Positions 33,693 through 42,734 of a stretch of DNA of 64,000 nucleotides are shown piece by piece. The notes beneath the pieces are model-generated. The model made no database searches and had not been told where the DNA came from. It saw only the letters and a list, made by a program, of their open reading frames with translations. The position numbers and the translations under genes are program-made. The stretch lies in NCBI RefSeq assembly GCF_023515955.1, contig NZ_CP097322.1, positions 6,620,501 through 6,684,500 on the forward strand, given 5' to 3'. Every line of letters begins with the position of its first letter. The first letter of the stretch is position 1. This DNA is from Streptomyces sp. RerS4. GTDB lineage: Bacteria; Actinomycetota; Actinomycetes; Streptomycetales; Streptomycetaceae.

Positions 33693-34406
33693 TCAGGCTC
33701 CCTTGAGCAGCAGGGACTTGCGGGTGGTGAACTCGGCGTTCGCCCGGTCGTAGTCGTCGGGGCGGCCGATGTCGAGCCAGTACCCGTCGAACGCGTAGGA
33801 GTGTGGAAGGTTCTGACTGTTCAACAGATCGAGGACGAGTTCGTCGAAGCCGAGCGGCAGGCCGGGCGTGTAGCCGTCGAGCGTGGCGCGACTGAGGCCG
33901 TACACGCCCATGGAGACGTGGTAGTCCATGCTCGGCTTCTCGGTGAAGGCGATCACGCGGCTGGCGTCGGTGGTGAGGACGCCGAAGTCGATGTGCACCT
34001 TGCGCGGGTAGGTCGCGATGGTCAGCGGGGCGCCCGACGCCTCGTGGCTGCGCAGCACGTCCGCGTAGTCGAGGTCGGTGAGGACGTCGCCGTTCATCAC
34101 GAGGAAGTGCTCGGGGAGCCGGTCGCGCAGGTTCAGCAGCGGGCCGATCGTACCGAGCGGGCTCTCCTCCGTGGCGTAGTCGACGCTCATGCCCCACTGG
34201 GAGCCGTCGCCGACGTAGGCGCGGATGATCTCGCCCAGGTGGCCTATGGCGATGGTGCAGCGGGTGAAGCCGGCCCGCGAGAGCTGGCGCAGCACGATCT
34301 CCAGGATCGCGTGCTGGTCGCCGATGGGGACGAGCGGCTTCGGCAGGGCCGTGGTGTAGGGCCGGAGCCGGACGCCCTTGCCGCCCGCCAGGATCACTGC
34401 GTACAT
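33693..34406 (-). CDS. Sugar-phosphate nucleotidyltransferase
   Basis: 237 residues from ATG 34406 with AAGGAGGAG upstream. MYAVILAGGKGVRLRPYTTALPKPLVPIGD is the nucleotide-binding GGxGxRL plus the PKPLVP loop; HFLVMNGDVLTDLDY carries the metal-binding Asp, followed by IDFGVLTTDAS and GYWLDIGRPDDYDRAN. This is the RmlA/ManC-like short class without the beta-helix extension. It should activate a hexose-1-phosphate (the nucleotide is unknown) for the neighbouring dehydratase and epimerase. It is the fifth gene of the exopolysaccharide operon. Confidence 0.9.
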   Translation of the reverse strand: MYAVILAGGKGVRLRPYTTALPKPLVPIGDQHAILEIVLRQLSRAGFTRCTIAIGHLGEIIRAYVGDGSQWGMSVDYATEESPLGTIGPLLNLRDRLPEHFLVMNGDVLTDLDYADVLRSHEASGAPLTIATYPRKVHIDFGVLTTDASRVIAFTEKPSMDYHVSMGVYGLSRATLDGYTPGLPLGFDELVLDLLNSQNLPHSYAFDGYWLDIGRPDDYDRANAEFTTRKSLLLKGA

Positions 34407-34493
34407 GGGTCTCCTCCTTGGTCGCGTGGGGGACGTCGAGTGACGTGGAGTGGCACGGGGGGGTGGTCGGTGAACGTCGCCGCGGCGCGGGGC

Positions 34494-35495
34494 TCAGATG
34501 TTGTAGATGCCGGTCTTGTAGCGGGCCAGGTGGGCCGGATCGCGGAAGAACTCGACCGTCCGCGCGAGGCCTTGCTCCAGGGTGTGCGCCGGCTCCCAGC
34601 CGGTGGCGGCGGTGAGCCGGCTCGCGTCGGCGACCAGCCGCATCACCTCGGAGGCGGCGGGCCGCAGCCGTTCGCCGTCCTCGCGCACCTCGATCGGGAC
34701 GTCCATGACCTTGCCGATCAGCGTGACCAGGTCCGCGACCGAGATCTCCTCGCCGGTGCCGGAGTTGAAGGTCCGGCCCACGACCCGCTCGGCGGGCGCG
34801 GTGCCCACGGCGAGGAAGGCCTGCGCGGTGTCCTTGACGAAGCTGAAGTCACGGGTGGGCCGCAGGTCCCCGAGGGTGATGACCCGCTCCCCGGCCGCCA
34901 CCTGGCCGATGACGGTGGGGATGACCGCGCGCATCGACTGGCGCGGGCCGTACGTGTTGAACGGCCGCAGCGTCACCACGGGCGTGTCGAAGCTCGCGTG
35001 GTAGCTGTCGGCCAGCCGGTCCCCGCCTGCCTTCGAAGCGGCGTACGGGGACTGGGTGTTGATGGGGTGGTCCTCGGTGATCGGCACCGTCCGGGCGGTC
35101 CCGTACGTCTCGCTCGTGGAGGTGTGCACGAGGCGCGGCGTGCCGAGCGCGCGGACGGCCTCCAGCACGTTGAGGGTGCCGGTGACGTTGGTGTCGACGT
35201 AGCTGTGCGGCGCCCGGTACGAGTACGGGATCGCGATGAGCGCGGCCAAGTGGTAGGCGGCCTCCGCGCCTTCGAGGAGACCGCGGACCGAGCCGGGGTC
35301 CCGGACGTCGCCGAGGACGATCTCGACCTGGTCGAGGACGTCCGGGGCCAGGGTCTCCAGCCATCCGTACGACGAGAAGGAGTTGTACTGGGCCATGGCC
35401 CGGACCCGGTAGCCGCGGGCGACCAGGGCCTCGGTGAGGTGGGAGCCGATGAAGCCCTCGGCTCCGGTGACGGCGGCGAGCGGTGCGGAGGTCAA
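34494..35495 (-). CDS. NAD-dependent 4,6-dehydratase/epimerase (LegB/TIGR04180-like)
   Basis: 333 residues from TTG 35495, chosen because GAAGGG lies 8 bp upstream and the fold starts at once (APLAAVTGAEGFIGSHLTEAL). AMAQYNSFSSYGWLE, VLGDVRDPGSV, YHLAALIAIPYSYRAPHSYV, VHTSTSETYGTA, SPYAASKAGGDRLA (YxxxK) and TLRPFNTYGPRQS closely follow the family whose characterised member LegB is a UDP-GlcNAc 4,6-dehydratase. It probably prepares a modified amino- or deoxy-sugar. It lies 59 bp after the membrane protein gene and 87 bp before the nucleotidyltransferase. Confidence 0.9.
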   Translation of the reverse strand: MTSAPLAAVTGAEGFIGSHLTEALVARGYRVRAMAQYNSFSSYGWLETLAPDVLDQVEIVLGDVRDPGSVRGLLEGAEAAYHLAALIAIPYSYRAPHSYVDTNVTGTLNVLEAVRALGTPRLVHTSTSETYGTARTVPITEDHPINTQSPYAASKAGGDRLADSYHASFDTPVVTLRPFNTYGPRQSMRAVIPTVIGQVAAGERVITLGDLRPTRDFSFVKDTAQAFLAVGTAPAERVVGRTFNSGTGEEISVADLVTLIGKVMDVPIEVREDGERLRPAASEVMRLVADASRLTAATGWEPAHTLEQGLARTVEFFRDPAHLARYKTGIYNI

Positions 35496-35554
35496 CTGAC
35501 GTGCCCTTCTTGTCGATTGGACGTACGGATCGGTTGGGGGCGGATACAACGGGG

Positions 35555-36968
35555 TCAGGCGTGTCGGGCCGGGCGGCCGAGGACCCACAGCGCGCATCCG
35601 GCCAGGCTCAGGGCGGCGAGGCCGAAGGACAGGGGCAGGATCAGCGGGCCCGGCGGCAGCCCCAGGAACGTGACGGTCCCCGCCCCACCCGCGGCCGTGA
35701 GGCAGACGATGGCCGGCGGCCAGGCCACCCCGAAGGCCTGGAGCAGCAGCGCCGTCCACAGGGTCGCCGCCAGCGGCAGCAAGGCGGCCGGTGCGGCGCC
35801 GGTCAGCAGCGCCACCGGCAGCAGGAGCAGCACGTAGCCGGACAGGCAGAGCGCGAGGACGCCCGCCGACCGCAGCAGGAACCCGGCCGGGGTCGCCGCC
35901 GCGCCGAGCGCCGTCACCGACAACCCGCGGAAGCGGTACAGCAGCCATTCGGCCGGCCCCATGCTCACCGTCAGCGCGATCACCGCGTACGGCTCTTGTC
36001 GCCCCTCCAGCAACACCAGCACCGCCGCCCCCAGCCCGAAGAGCCCGTACGGCACGGACCAGAGCAGCCGCGGCCGCCCGCCCGCGTCCCCTGCCGCCTG
36101 CCCGGCGGCGTACGCGGCGCGCAGCGACCAACCGGCCGCCGCGAGCGTCGCGACGAGCGCGAGTACCGGCAGCCCCGCGCGCACCACGGGCCCCGGCTCC
36201 CACCACGGCACGACGGACCCACCCACGATCAGCGGGCTGAGCGCGGCCAGCAACAGGCGCTCCCGCCCCAGCACCAACAGGACACCCGCCGCCGCCAGGT
36301 ACAGCGACTGCGCGGCCGCCGCCCACGTCGCCGGCCCGCCCCGGCGGCAGCGCGGCGGCCGCGGTGGCGACGACGGCCCCCAGCGGAGCCCCCACCAGCA
36401 GCGTCCGACCCGCCGCCCGCCGCCCCGTCACCATCCGCAGGTAGGCCCGGTGCCCGAGGGCCTGGCCCCACGCCCAGGAGACGACGCCGGCGACGATCAG
36501 CGCGCCGGCGTGCCGGCCCGGGTTCCACAGTGGCGCGGTGAGCGGGTACGCCAGAGCCGGCAGAGCGAACAGCAGCCCGCGCAGCAGGCACCGTACGGTG
36601 TCGGGCCGCCACGGATCGGGCGCCCGGACCGGCTCGACGAAGACGCGAGGCACCCGCTCGTACAGTGCGGCCGCGAGGGAGAAGAGGTTCGGGTGCCCGT
36701 ACCGCTCCCGGATCACGTCTGCCGACAACCCGTCCGCCTCCAGCAGGGCGGCCACCTCGTACGGGTGCACGGCCGGCCCGATCCGGTCGGCCAACTCGGC
36801 GGCGAGCCGGCTGACCTCCTCCTCGTCGGGGCCGAAACCGGGCACGCGCGGGGCGAGGGTGGTCTCGGCCCACGGCCGGCGCGGCGGGCGCCGGCTCGTG
36901 TCGGCGAGCCGCAGCGCCAGCGTGTCCTGATGCGATCCGCCCGGTTCGAGTGCCATCGGCCCGCTCAT
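35555..36968 (-). pseudogene. Orphan polytopic membrane protein of the exopolysaccharide locus, apparent frameshift
   Basis: It starts at ATG 36968, overlapping pelF by 4 bp. The first about 125 residues are cytoplasmic (VPGFGPDEEEVSRLAAELAD, then EVAALLEADGLSADVIRERYG); membrane helices begin at LLRGLLFALPALAYPLTAPL. The frame is good to LGAVVATAAAALPPGRAG. From there the coherent sequence continues in the +1 frame (ATWAAAAQSLYLAAAGVLL, then LGRERLLLAALSPLIVGG) to 35555, with about 8 more helices. One extra base near 36335 explains it. I do not recognise the family; by position it could do the membrane job of PelG/PelE. It may be intact in the organism if the shift is a sequencing error. Confidence 0.8.
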
Positions 36969-38509
36969 CCGGCCAGCGCCCCGGCCGCGGGCACCGGTGT
37001 GATCGGCGCGGGGACCGGCGTACGCGGACCGGCCGTCGCCGGGATCCGCGAGAGGCGCGCGGCCCGGTCGAGTTCGGGCAGGTCCAGGTAGATGGAGCGG
37101 AAGGTGTCGATGGTCTGGCGCAGGGTGAACTGTTCGATGACCCGCAGCCGGGCCCCCTCGCCCATCGCCGCGCGCCTCGGCGCGTCGCCGAGCAGCTCCA
37201 GGGCGGCTTCCGCCATGGCGGCCGGGTCGCGCGGCGGGACCACGAGACCCGTCTCGCCGACGGCCTCCCGTACCCCGCCCACGTCGGTGGACACGGTCGC
37301 CCGCCCGCAGGACATGGCCTCGATGAGGGTGAAGGGGAAGCCCTCGCTGATGCTGGAGAGCATGACGACGTTGCCCGCCGCGTAGGCGTCCTTGATGTCG
37401 TCCACCCGGCCCTCGAAGGTGACGGCGTCCGCGTGCCCCAGCTCGCGGGCCAGTGCCTCGCACCGCTCGCGGTACGCCTCCCCGCCGCGCGGCGTTCCGC
37501 CGAACAGGCGCAGCCGGGCTTCCGGTATCCGCGCCCTGACCAGGGCGAAGGCCCGGATCAGGGTTTCGAGGTCCTTGATCGGGTCGACGCGGCCGGCCCA
37601 ACTGAGGGTCGGTACGTCCGGTTCGGGCCCGGCGGGCGGGAACGCGGCGGGGTCGACGCCGTTGTAGACCGTACGGATGGACCGCGGGTCGGCGCCGCCC
37701 TGTTCCTCCCACAGCCGGTTGTAGCGGTTGCCGGGGGTGATCAGGGCGGCCCGGCGGTAGCTCTCCTCGGCCAGCAGCCGGAAGAAGCCGAGCACGACGG
37801 CCTTCACCGGCCAGCGGTAGGGGGCGGTGCGGTAGCCGAGGTAGCGTTCCCGCAGGTAGACGCCGTGCTCGGTGAGCAGCAGCGGGACGTCGTGGCGCTC
37901 CAGCGCGGCCAGTCCGGGCAGGACGGCGACGCCTCCGCTGACCGCGTGCGCGACCCCGTGGTCCGGCGGTGGTGCGGACAGCGGGCGCAGGGCGTGTTCC
38001 AGCAGCGAGGTCGCGGTGAGCGCGTCGCGCAGGCTCGGCCGGGCCTCGCGGACGGCGAGCCCCGGGCGGTTCCAGACCGACGCGAGGATCGCGACGCCGC
38101 GATCGCCGCGCAGGAACGGGCTGAGGGCGCCGTCGGCCGCGGCGTGGGCCATCGTGTAGAGGGCGGGCGCGAACGCGGCCTCGGCGCACGAGTCGAGCAG
38201 CGAGGTCAGGAACCGCTCGTAGGCGGTGGACAGTCGGCGCAGGGCGCGTCCCCGGGGGGCGCGGCCGGCGGGCGGGGCGCCCCACATCGGGACGGACCTG
38301 ACGCCCAGGACGTGGCCGGGCAGGTCCCACACCACGGGTTCGCGGCCGGTACCGGTGACCGCGACGACGTCGAAGTCGATGTCGGGCATGCCCTGGACGA
38401 GTTGGTCGCACCAGACGCTGACACCGCCGTGGCTGTGGGGGTAGGTGCCTTCGGTGAGCAGGGTGACGCGCGTCGCGCCGGGGCGTCGCGCGCCGTGGTG
38501 AACGTACAT
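36965..38509 (-). CDS. pelF: PelF-like GT4 family glycosyltransferase
   Basis: 514 residues from ATG 38509 with GTGGAG upstream. VTLLTEGTYPHSHGGVSVWCDQLVQGM is the diagnostic PelF opening, and LLLTEHGVYLRERYLGYR and TPGNRYNRLWEEQGG continue it. The GT-B C-terminal half has LSWAGRVDPIKDLETLIRA, RLRLFGGTPRGG and SEGFPFTLIEAMSCG, whose E-x7-E pair is the GT4 catalytic signature. It is cytosolic and should use UDP-activated (N-acetyl)hexosamine to build a Pel-like polymer. The upstream frame of the Agd3-like gene runs into it without a stop (see that entry); I treat it as separate because it has its own start and ribosome site. Confidence 0.9.
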   Translation of the reverse strand: MYVHHGARRPGATRVTLLTEGTYPHSHGGVSVWCDQLVQGMPDIDFDVVAVTGTGREPVVWDLPGHVLGVRSVPMWGAPPAGRAPRGRALRRLSTAYERFLTSLLDSCAEAAFAPALYTMAHAAADGALSPFLRGDRGVAILASVWNRPGLAVREARPSLRDALTATSLLEHALRPLSAPPPDHGVAHAVSGGVAVLPGLAALERHDVPLLLTEHGVYLRERYLGYRTAPYRWPVKAVVLGFFRLLAEESYRRAALITPGNRYNRLWEEQGGADPRSIRTVYNGVDPAAFPPAGPEPDVPTLSWAGRVDPIKDLETLIRAFALVRARIPEARLRLFGGTPRGGEAYRERCEALARELGHADAVTFEGRVDDIKDAYAAGNVVMLSSISEGFPFTLIEAMSCGRATVSTDVGGVREAVGETGLVVPPRDPAAMAEAALELLGDAPRRAAMGEGARLRVIEQFTLRQTIDTFRSIYLDLPELDRAARLSRIPATAGPRTPVPAPITPVPAAGALAG

Positions 38510-38594
38510 GGGTGTGCTCCACGGCCGGTGGGTGGGGATGGTCGGGCCGGCCCCGGCCGCGTGCGGGCGGGGCCGGGACCGGGCGTACGCCGTT

Positions 38595-40738
38595 TCAGCG
38601 CCGGGCGGTGACCGTGGCGTGCTCGCGTACGGCCGCGGGGACGCGGGTGCTCGGGGCGGGCACGCCGGCCGGCGCCGGGCGCGCCGCGACCACGGCGGCC
38701 GGGCCGCGGGCGCCGAGGCCGGCAGGGCGAGGGTGAGCGGCGTACCGGCCGCCGTGGTCCAGCCCGAGACCTTGCCCGCGTACGGGCTGCCGTAGGTCGC
38801 GCCGGCGGCGTCGCCGAGCCGGGTGCCGGTGGGCAGGGTCGCGGTGATGTCGAGGCCGCTCGGGGCGGTGACGGTCACGGTGTCGCCGATGCGGTAGGCC
38901 GTGACCCGGCCGGCCTGGAGGGCGGCCTTCCAGGCGGCGCGGCGCTGGAGTTCGACGCCGGTGTCCTTCATCCGCTGGTTGACCAGGGGCGTGTCGGCGG
39001 CGAACAGGGCGTGGTAGCCGTCGATGACGCCGTTCAGCACCGGGTAGGCGAGGCGTTCCTCGGCCAGGTTGGACTGGTGGATGAAGTGCGGCTTCGGGTC
39101 GCCCGCGAGGACGTGTCCGAGCGCGGTGCGGATCTCCGACGGGACGATGTGGGCGGCGTACCCGGTGGCGGTGTCGAGGGGTGCGGGCAGGCAGGTCGTG
39201 GTGTCCGCGTGGTCCTCGCAGATGCCGCTGCCGCCCTGCGCGCGGCTGGTGTAGATCCAGTTGTACTCGTCGACGGCCTCGGTGGCCTTGCCGACGTTGT
39301 AGTACACGTTGACCGGGTAGCGGGCGACGGTGGACGCGGAGCCGACCTGGCGCTGTTCGGGGTCCCGGGAGCTGTCGGCGGCCAGCCACTTGATGCCGTT
39401 GCCGGTCAGGGAGAGGGCCAGGTTGGGGTTGTCCTGGGGCTGTTGCGGCAGGACCGCCATGCCCGAGTGCTCGCCGGTGACCAGCTCGTCGTCGTGCAGG
39501 GGCAGGCCGAAGCTCTGGCCCCAGACGCGGTTGAGGATGATCTCGTCGTCGATGGCGGTCCGACCGACCCACTTGGTGGCGCCGTCGGCGTGGGTGGCGC
39601 ACCGCCAGGGCACGACGCCGGTGTCCTGTTCGCAGCCGAGGAAGGCGTGCGTGTAGGTGTGGTTGATCCAGCGGAACCGGTCGCGGTCGGCGTGGAGCCT
39701 GTCGGCCAGTTCGTCCACGCCGCCGTGGTCCTCGCGCTGGTCGAGGCTGCCGGCGCCGTTGTAGACCATGTCGAGGGTGAAACCGCGGCCCTCCTGCCAG
39801 GACTTGGCGCGTTCGGCGTCGGCGGCGGTCATGCGGATGGGGGCGGGGGTGCCCGTACCGGCGGCGCAGTCGACATCGCCGGGCGTGCAGTTGAGCCGGG
39901 TGTCCCAGCGGTCGTCGGCGGCGAACACGTCGTCGACGTGGACGGCGAAGTGGTGGCGGGAGGCGCCCAGGTGCACGCCGCCGGTCATCCACTCCACGAT
40001 GCCGCGGGCCAGCAGCCGGTACTGCTGCTGGTAGCGGTTGTAGACGAAGGTCACGACGAGTTCGCGCCGGCCGTCGTGGCGGTACTCGCCGACCAGTGAC
40101 CCGCGCCGGGAGGTACCCGGGATGGGCGCGTCGACGTACGGGGTGAAGTCCGCGCCGGGCGCCGGCTGCGCGAGGTAGGCGTAACTCTCGCCCACGAGAG
40201 GCGAGTTGTCCTCGAAGGGCACGGCTCCTTCGAGGTAGCCGAACGGACCGGAGCGGCCCGCGGGGGTGACCGCGGCCCGCACGCCGTCGACGCTGCCGGC
40301 GTACCCGCCGGGGACGAAGTACTGGAGCCCGACCTGGGGACGCGCGTAGGTGTAGGCGTCGACCTGCGGGATCGCGTACGCCTGCTCGTAGGCCGTCAGG
40401 GCCGACATCTCGGCGGAACCGGCCGCGAACGGGTTGTCGTTGGGCAGGACCACGGCCTGGTACTTGGCGCGCGGTCGGCCGTCGACGGTGTCGGCGAGGA
40501 AGGCCGGGTCGATGGTGGGCCGGTCCGGCCGGGTGAGGTCGATCCGCGTGTACGGCGTCCCCGTCGAGTCCAGTTCCGCCGTGATGGCCTGGACGGCGGG
40601 ACCGCCGTCGGTGACGACGAGTACCCGCAGGTCGACGCGGGGCGTGGTGGTGTCGGCGTGTGCCGTGCCGGCCGGCAGGCCGAGAGTGGCGATGAGCGCG
40701 CCCACCGATAACACGGCGGTGCGGATCCTTCGCTTCAT
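38595..40738 (-). CDS. Secreted Agd3-like polysaccharide deacetylase (CE18-type), probable frameshift near the 3' end
   Basis: About 714 residues from ATG 40738. The N-terminus is a clear signal peptide (MKRRIRTAVLSVGALIATLG, ending AHA). The central domain carries HFAVHVDDVFAADD and WINHTYTHAFLGCEQD, whose Asp and His pair fit a deacetylase metal site, plus GIKWLAADSSRDPEQ and NPNLALSLTGNGI. This is the pattern of fungal Agd3 and the bacterial Agd3-related proteins. The frame stays open into pelF, but codon use after about 38700 favours the -1 frame, which gives VVAARPAPAGVPAPSTRV and stops at 38595. It should de-N-acetylate a secreted amino-sugar polymer and is the first gene of the operon. 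Confidence 0.82.
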
Positions 40739-40772
40739 GCGGTGAAGTCCCCTCCCCGGGCAGGGGAGGGCC
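40739..40772 (-). promoter_or_regulatory. Hairpin that buries the ribosome-binding site of the Agd3-like gene
   Basis: On the minus strand, CCCTCCCC (complement of 40763-40770) can pair with GGGGAGGG (complement of 40750-40757) across a 5-nt loop. The second arm is the Shine-Dalgarno sequence, ending about 11 nt before the ATG at 40738. Translation of the operon's first gene should therefore need the helix to open. Confidence 0.6.
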
Positions 40773-41140
40773 CGCGACGCGCACGAAGCGGACGCCCCCC
40801 TTGCACGACGCCGATATCCCCCTCAGAAATCGGTCGCCGACGCATCCATCGCGTCACATGGTGGTGCCTCTGTGTAGCTTTCGTGGTGATGTCGCGAAAA
40901 CCGACGCAAAAAAGCAGGTGTCCAACGGGCCGTGACGCAGCCCGAGTCGGACCGCCGCGCGTCCCCGCCGGCCCGGAAGCGAAAGTGCCCGGCGGCCTCG
41001 ATGGCCGGTCCGGGCGCGAGCGCCGCACCGGCGGACCGAGACGGTCCGCCGGTGCGGGAGATCGGTGGTTCAGACCACCTGGAGGGGTGGGCGACGGCGA
41101 TTTTAGGCCACCGTCGGCGGTGTGGCGGGCGGACGATCCG
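40773..41140. other. Leader/promoter region of the exopolysaccharide operon
   Basis: About 370 bp between the hairpin and the secreted-protein stop. 40820-40920 is unusually AT-rich for the window (runs such as GCAAAAAAGC and GATATC). It should contain the operon promoter and a 5' leader reading leftwards. I recognise no known riboswitch class. From 40920 to 41100 I see only GC-rich sequence. Confidence 0.45.
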
Positions 41141-41665
41141 TCAGGCGCAGAGCACGCGCGTCTCGGGCGTGAAGACCGGCCCGCCGCTGGTGCTCGTGCT
41201 GTCGCCGAACTCGGCGTAGTAGTACGAGTAGAAGCCTATGTTGCCGTTGCAGCCGGAGTCGGCGGCCACCTGAAGGGTGAGGGTGACGGTGCGGCTCTGG
41301 CCGGGCGGGATGGTGGCGCCGTAGTTGCCGCCCAGGTCGGAGGGGCCGGTGCCGGAACAGGCGGTGGCGCCGGTGGGGGTCGCCAGGCTGCATCCGGTGA
41401 AGCCGTACTTCAGGTCGGGGCGCTGGGTGGTGAGCCAGGTGGGCGTGATCGTCTGGTAGACGAACCAGATGTCGTAGGTCTTGTTGTTGGTGAGCGTCAT
41501 CGAGACGTTGACCGTGCCGCCGGGGGTGACGGTGGCGGCGTTCGTGGTGAACGACAGGCCGGCCGGCGCGGGGTCGGCGCTCGCGGCGGGCGCGAGGCCG
41601 AACAGGGCCAGGGTGAAGGCGAGGGTGGTGGCGAGGCCGAGACGGCTCTTGAGGGGAGATCGCAT
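41141..41665 (-). CDS. Secreted hypothetical protein with an Ig-like/DUF11-type beta domain
   Basis: 174 residues from ATG 41665. The signal peptide is SRLGLATTLAFTLALFGLAPAASA. The mature part looks like a beta sandwich: TTNAATVTPGGTVNVSMTLTNNKTY, IPPGQSRTVTLTLQVAADSG. Cysteines in GCSLATPTGATAC, GCNGN and the C-terminal VLC could form two disulfides. No catalytic motif is seen, and the family is not recognised with certainty. It lies upstream of the exopolysaccharide leader in the same direction but 400 bp away, so probably on its own transcript. Confidence 0.75.
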   Translation of the reverse strand: MRSPLKSRLGLATTLAFTLALFGLAPAASADPAPAGLSFTTNAATVTPGGTVNVSMTLTNNKTYDIWFVYQTITPTWLTTQRPDLKYGFTGCSLATPTGATACSGTGPSDLGGNYGATIPPGQSRTVTLTLQVAADSGCNGNIGFYSYYYAEFGDSTSTSGGPVFTPETRVLCA

Positions 41666-41967
41666 GGCTCGGGAGGCTAGAGCGGCCCGGCGTGCGTCGT
41701 CTGCCGTTCGGGGAGGGTGGGACCAGGGCGCGGCCGGAAGTGCGCGCCCCGTGAAGGTCCTGCGGTGAGACTGTGTGGATGATCACGCCGCGTATGCCGG
41801 CAGTACACGCGCGGTGTCGAACCGAGCGGGAGGGGAGGCGGATTCCGGGCAGGCCCGGACGGGGATCGGCGCCTGATTGGCGCGTACATATCAGGTTTGG
41901 GGTGGTGGGGTGGCGCCCGGGGACGGCCAAGACACGGCTCGGCCGCCCCGGGCGTCCGGGCGTCGGG
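41666..41967. other. Intergenic region, no gene seen
   Basis: 302 bp between two minus-strand genes. It must hold the promoter of the secreted-protein gene. 41870-41905 is locally AT-richer (GTACATATCAGGTTTGGGG on the plus strand). No clear hairpin or coding frame was found. Confidence 0.4.
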
Positions 41968-42717
41968 TCACAGGGTGCGGCGTACACCCGCGTGGCGTTC
42001 CAGATTGCGCAACTGCACGGACAGATCGCCCTCGACCGCGTGGTGGGCCGGGCCGCTGCGGCCGATCGGGAGCACCTCCTCGCCGCGCATGTCCTCCAGC
42101 ATCAGCGCGAACGCCGCGTACGTGGCCACGAGGCCCACCACGAGGCCGAGGGCCCCGGCCGTTTGCGTCAGCCATTGCTCACCGGTCAGCCCGGCCAGGC
42201 CGGTGGCCGCCCAGCGGGGCAGGGAGACCACCAGGACGAACCACAGCGCGCGTTTGGGCCGGGTCACGGCCGCCATCAGCGCACCGAAGCACAGGAACGC
42301 CAGGTTGAACACGCCGAGGACCTTCGGCCCCCCGGCCGCGCCGGTGCCCATGACCAGCGCGTACGCCAGCCAACTGCCGGCGAAGGTGCCCATGAGCGTC
42401 GCCGCGATCACGTCGCGGGCCCCGAACGCCAGGATGCTCACGAGGAACTGCAAGGCGAAGGCGGGCAGCACGCACAGGGCGACGGCCCGGCGCTCGGGGG
42501 CCTCCAGGATCCCGAGTTGCAGACAGCCCGTCATCACGGACGCGATCGCCACGGTGAAGAAACCGAGCGGCATCGGCGAGGCGATGGGACGCAGGGTGAT
42601 CCGGGTCATCGCGCGCAGATCGGGCTCGAAGTGACGCCCGGACGCATCCCCGGGCCCGGACACCGCCCCGCCCTCCGGGCCGCCGGCGCTCTCGCCGGCG
42701 GTGGGAACCGTACTCAT
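41968..42717 (-). CDS. GPR1/FUN34/YaaH (SatP-like) transporter
   Basis: 249 residues from ATG 42717. After an about 45-residue N-terminal tail, SPMPLGFFTVAIASVMTGCLQLGI matches the NPxPLGLxxxA entry motif of acetate/succinate channels (here SPMPLG), followed by six membrane helices (ALQFLVSILAFGARDVIAAT, GTFAGSWLAYALVMGTG, LGVFNLAFLCFGALMAAV). It should move acetate or another small carboxylate. It is the last gene of a catabolic operon and starts 17 bp after the amidohydrolase stop, fitting uptake or release of an acid product. Confidence 0.82.
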   Translation of the reverse strand: MSTVPTAGESAGGPEGGAVSGPGDASGRHFEPDLRAMTRITLRPIASPMPLGFFTVAIASVMTGCLQLGILEAPERRAVALCVLPAFALQFLVSILAFGARDVIAATLMGTFAGSWLAYALVMGTGAAGGPKVLGVFNLAFLCFGALMAAVTRPKRALWFVLVVSLPRWAATGLAGLTGEQWLTQTAGALGLVVGLVATYAAFALMLEDMRGEEVLPIGRSGPAHHAVEGDLSVQLRNLERHAGVRRTL

Positions 42718-42734
42718 CTGGCGGGCCTCCTCGT

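Noticed and set aside
34494..38522. A 1342-codon minus-strand open frame joining the LegB-like gene, the membrane protein and a stretch antisense to nothing known.
   Set aside because: Only the LegB part and the first third of the membrane protein are coherent. The rest is Arg/Gly/Pro-rich out-of-frame translation typical of high-GC DNA. Ribosome sites and overlaps define separate genes.
36965..40738. A single bifunctional Agd3-PelF protein.
   Set aside because: The linker region is out-of-frame-like sequence, pelF has its own ATG and ribosome site, and a secreted deacetylase should not be fused to a cytosolic glycosyltransferase.
40773..41100. A cyclic-di-GMP or cyclic-di-AMP riboswitch in the exopolysaccharide leader.
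   Set aside because: I looked for the known conserved cores and could not recognise them; only the SD-sequestering hairpin is supported.
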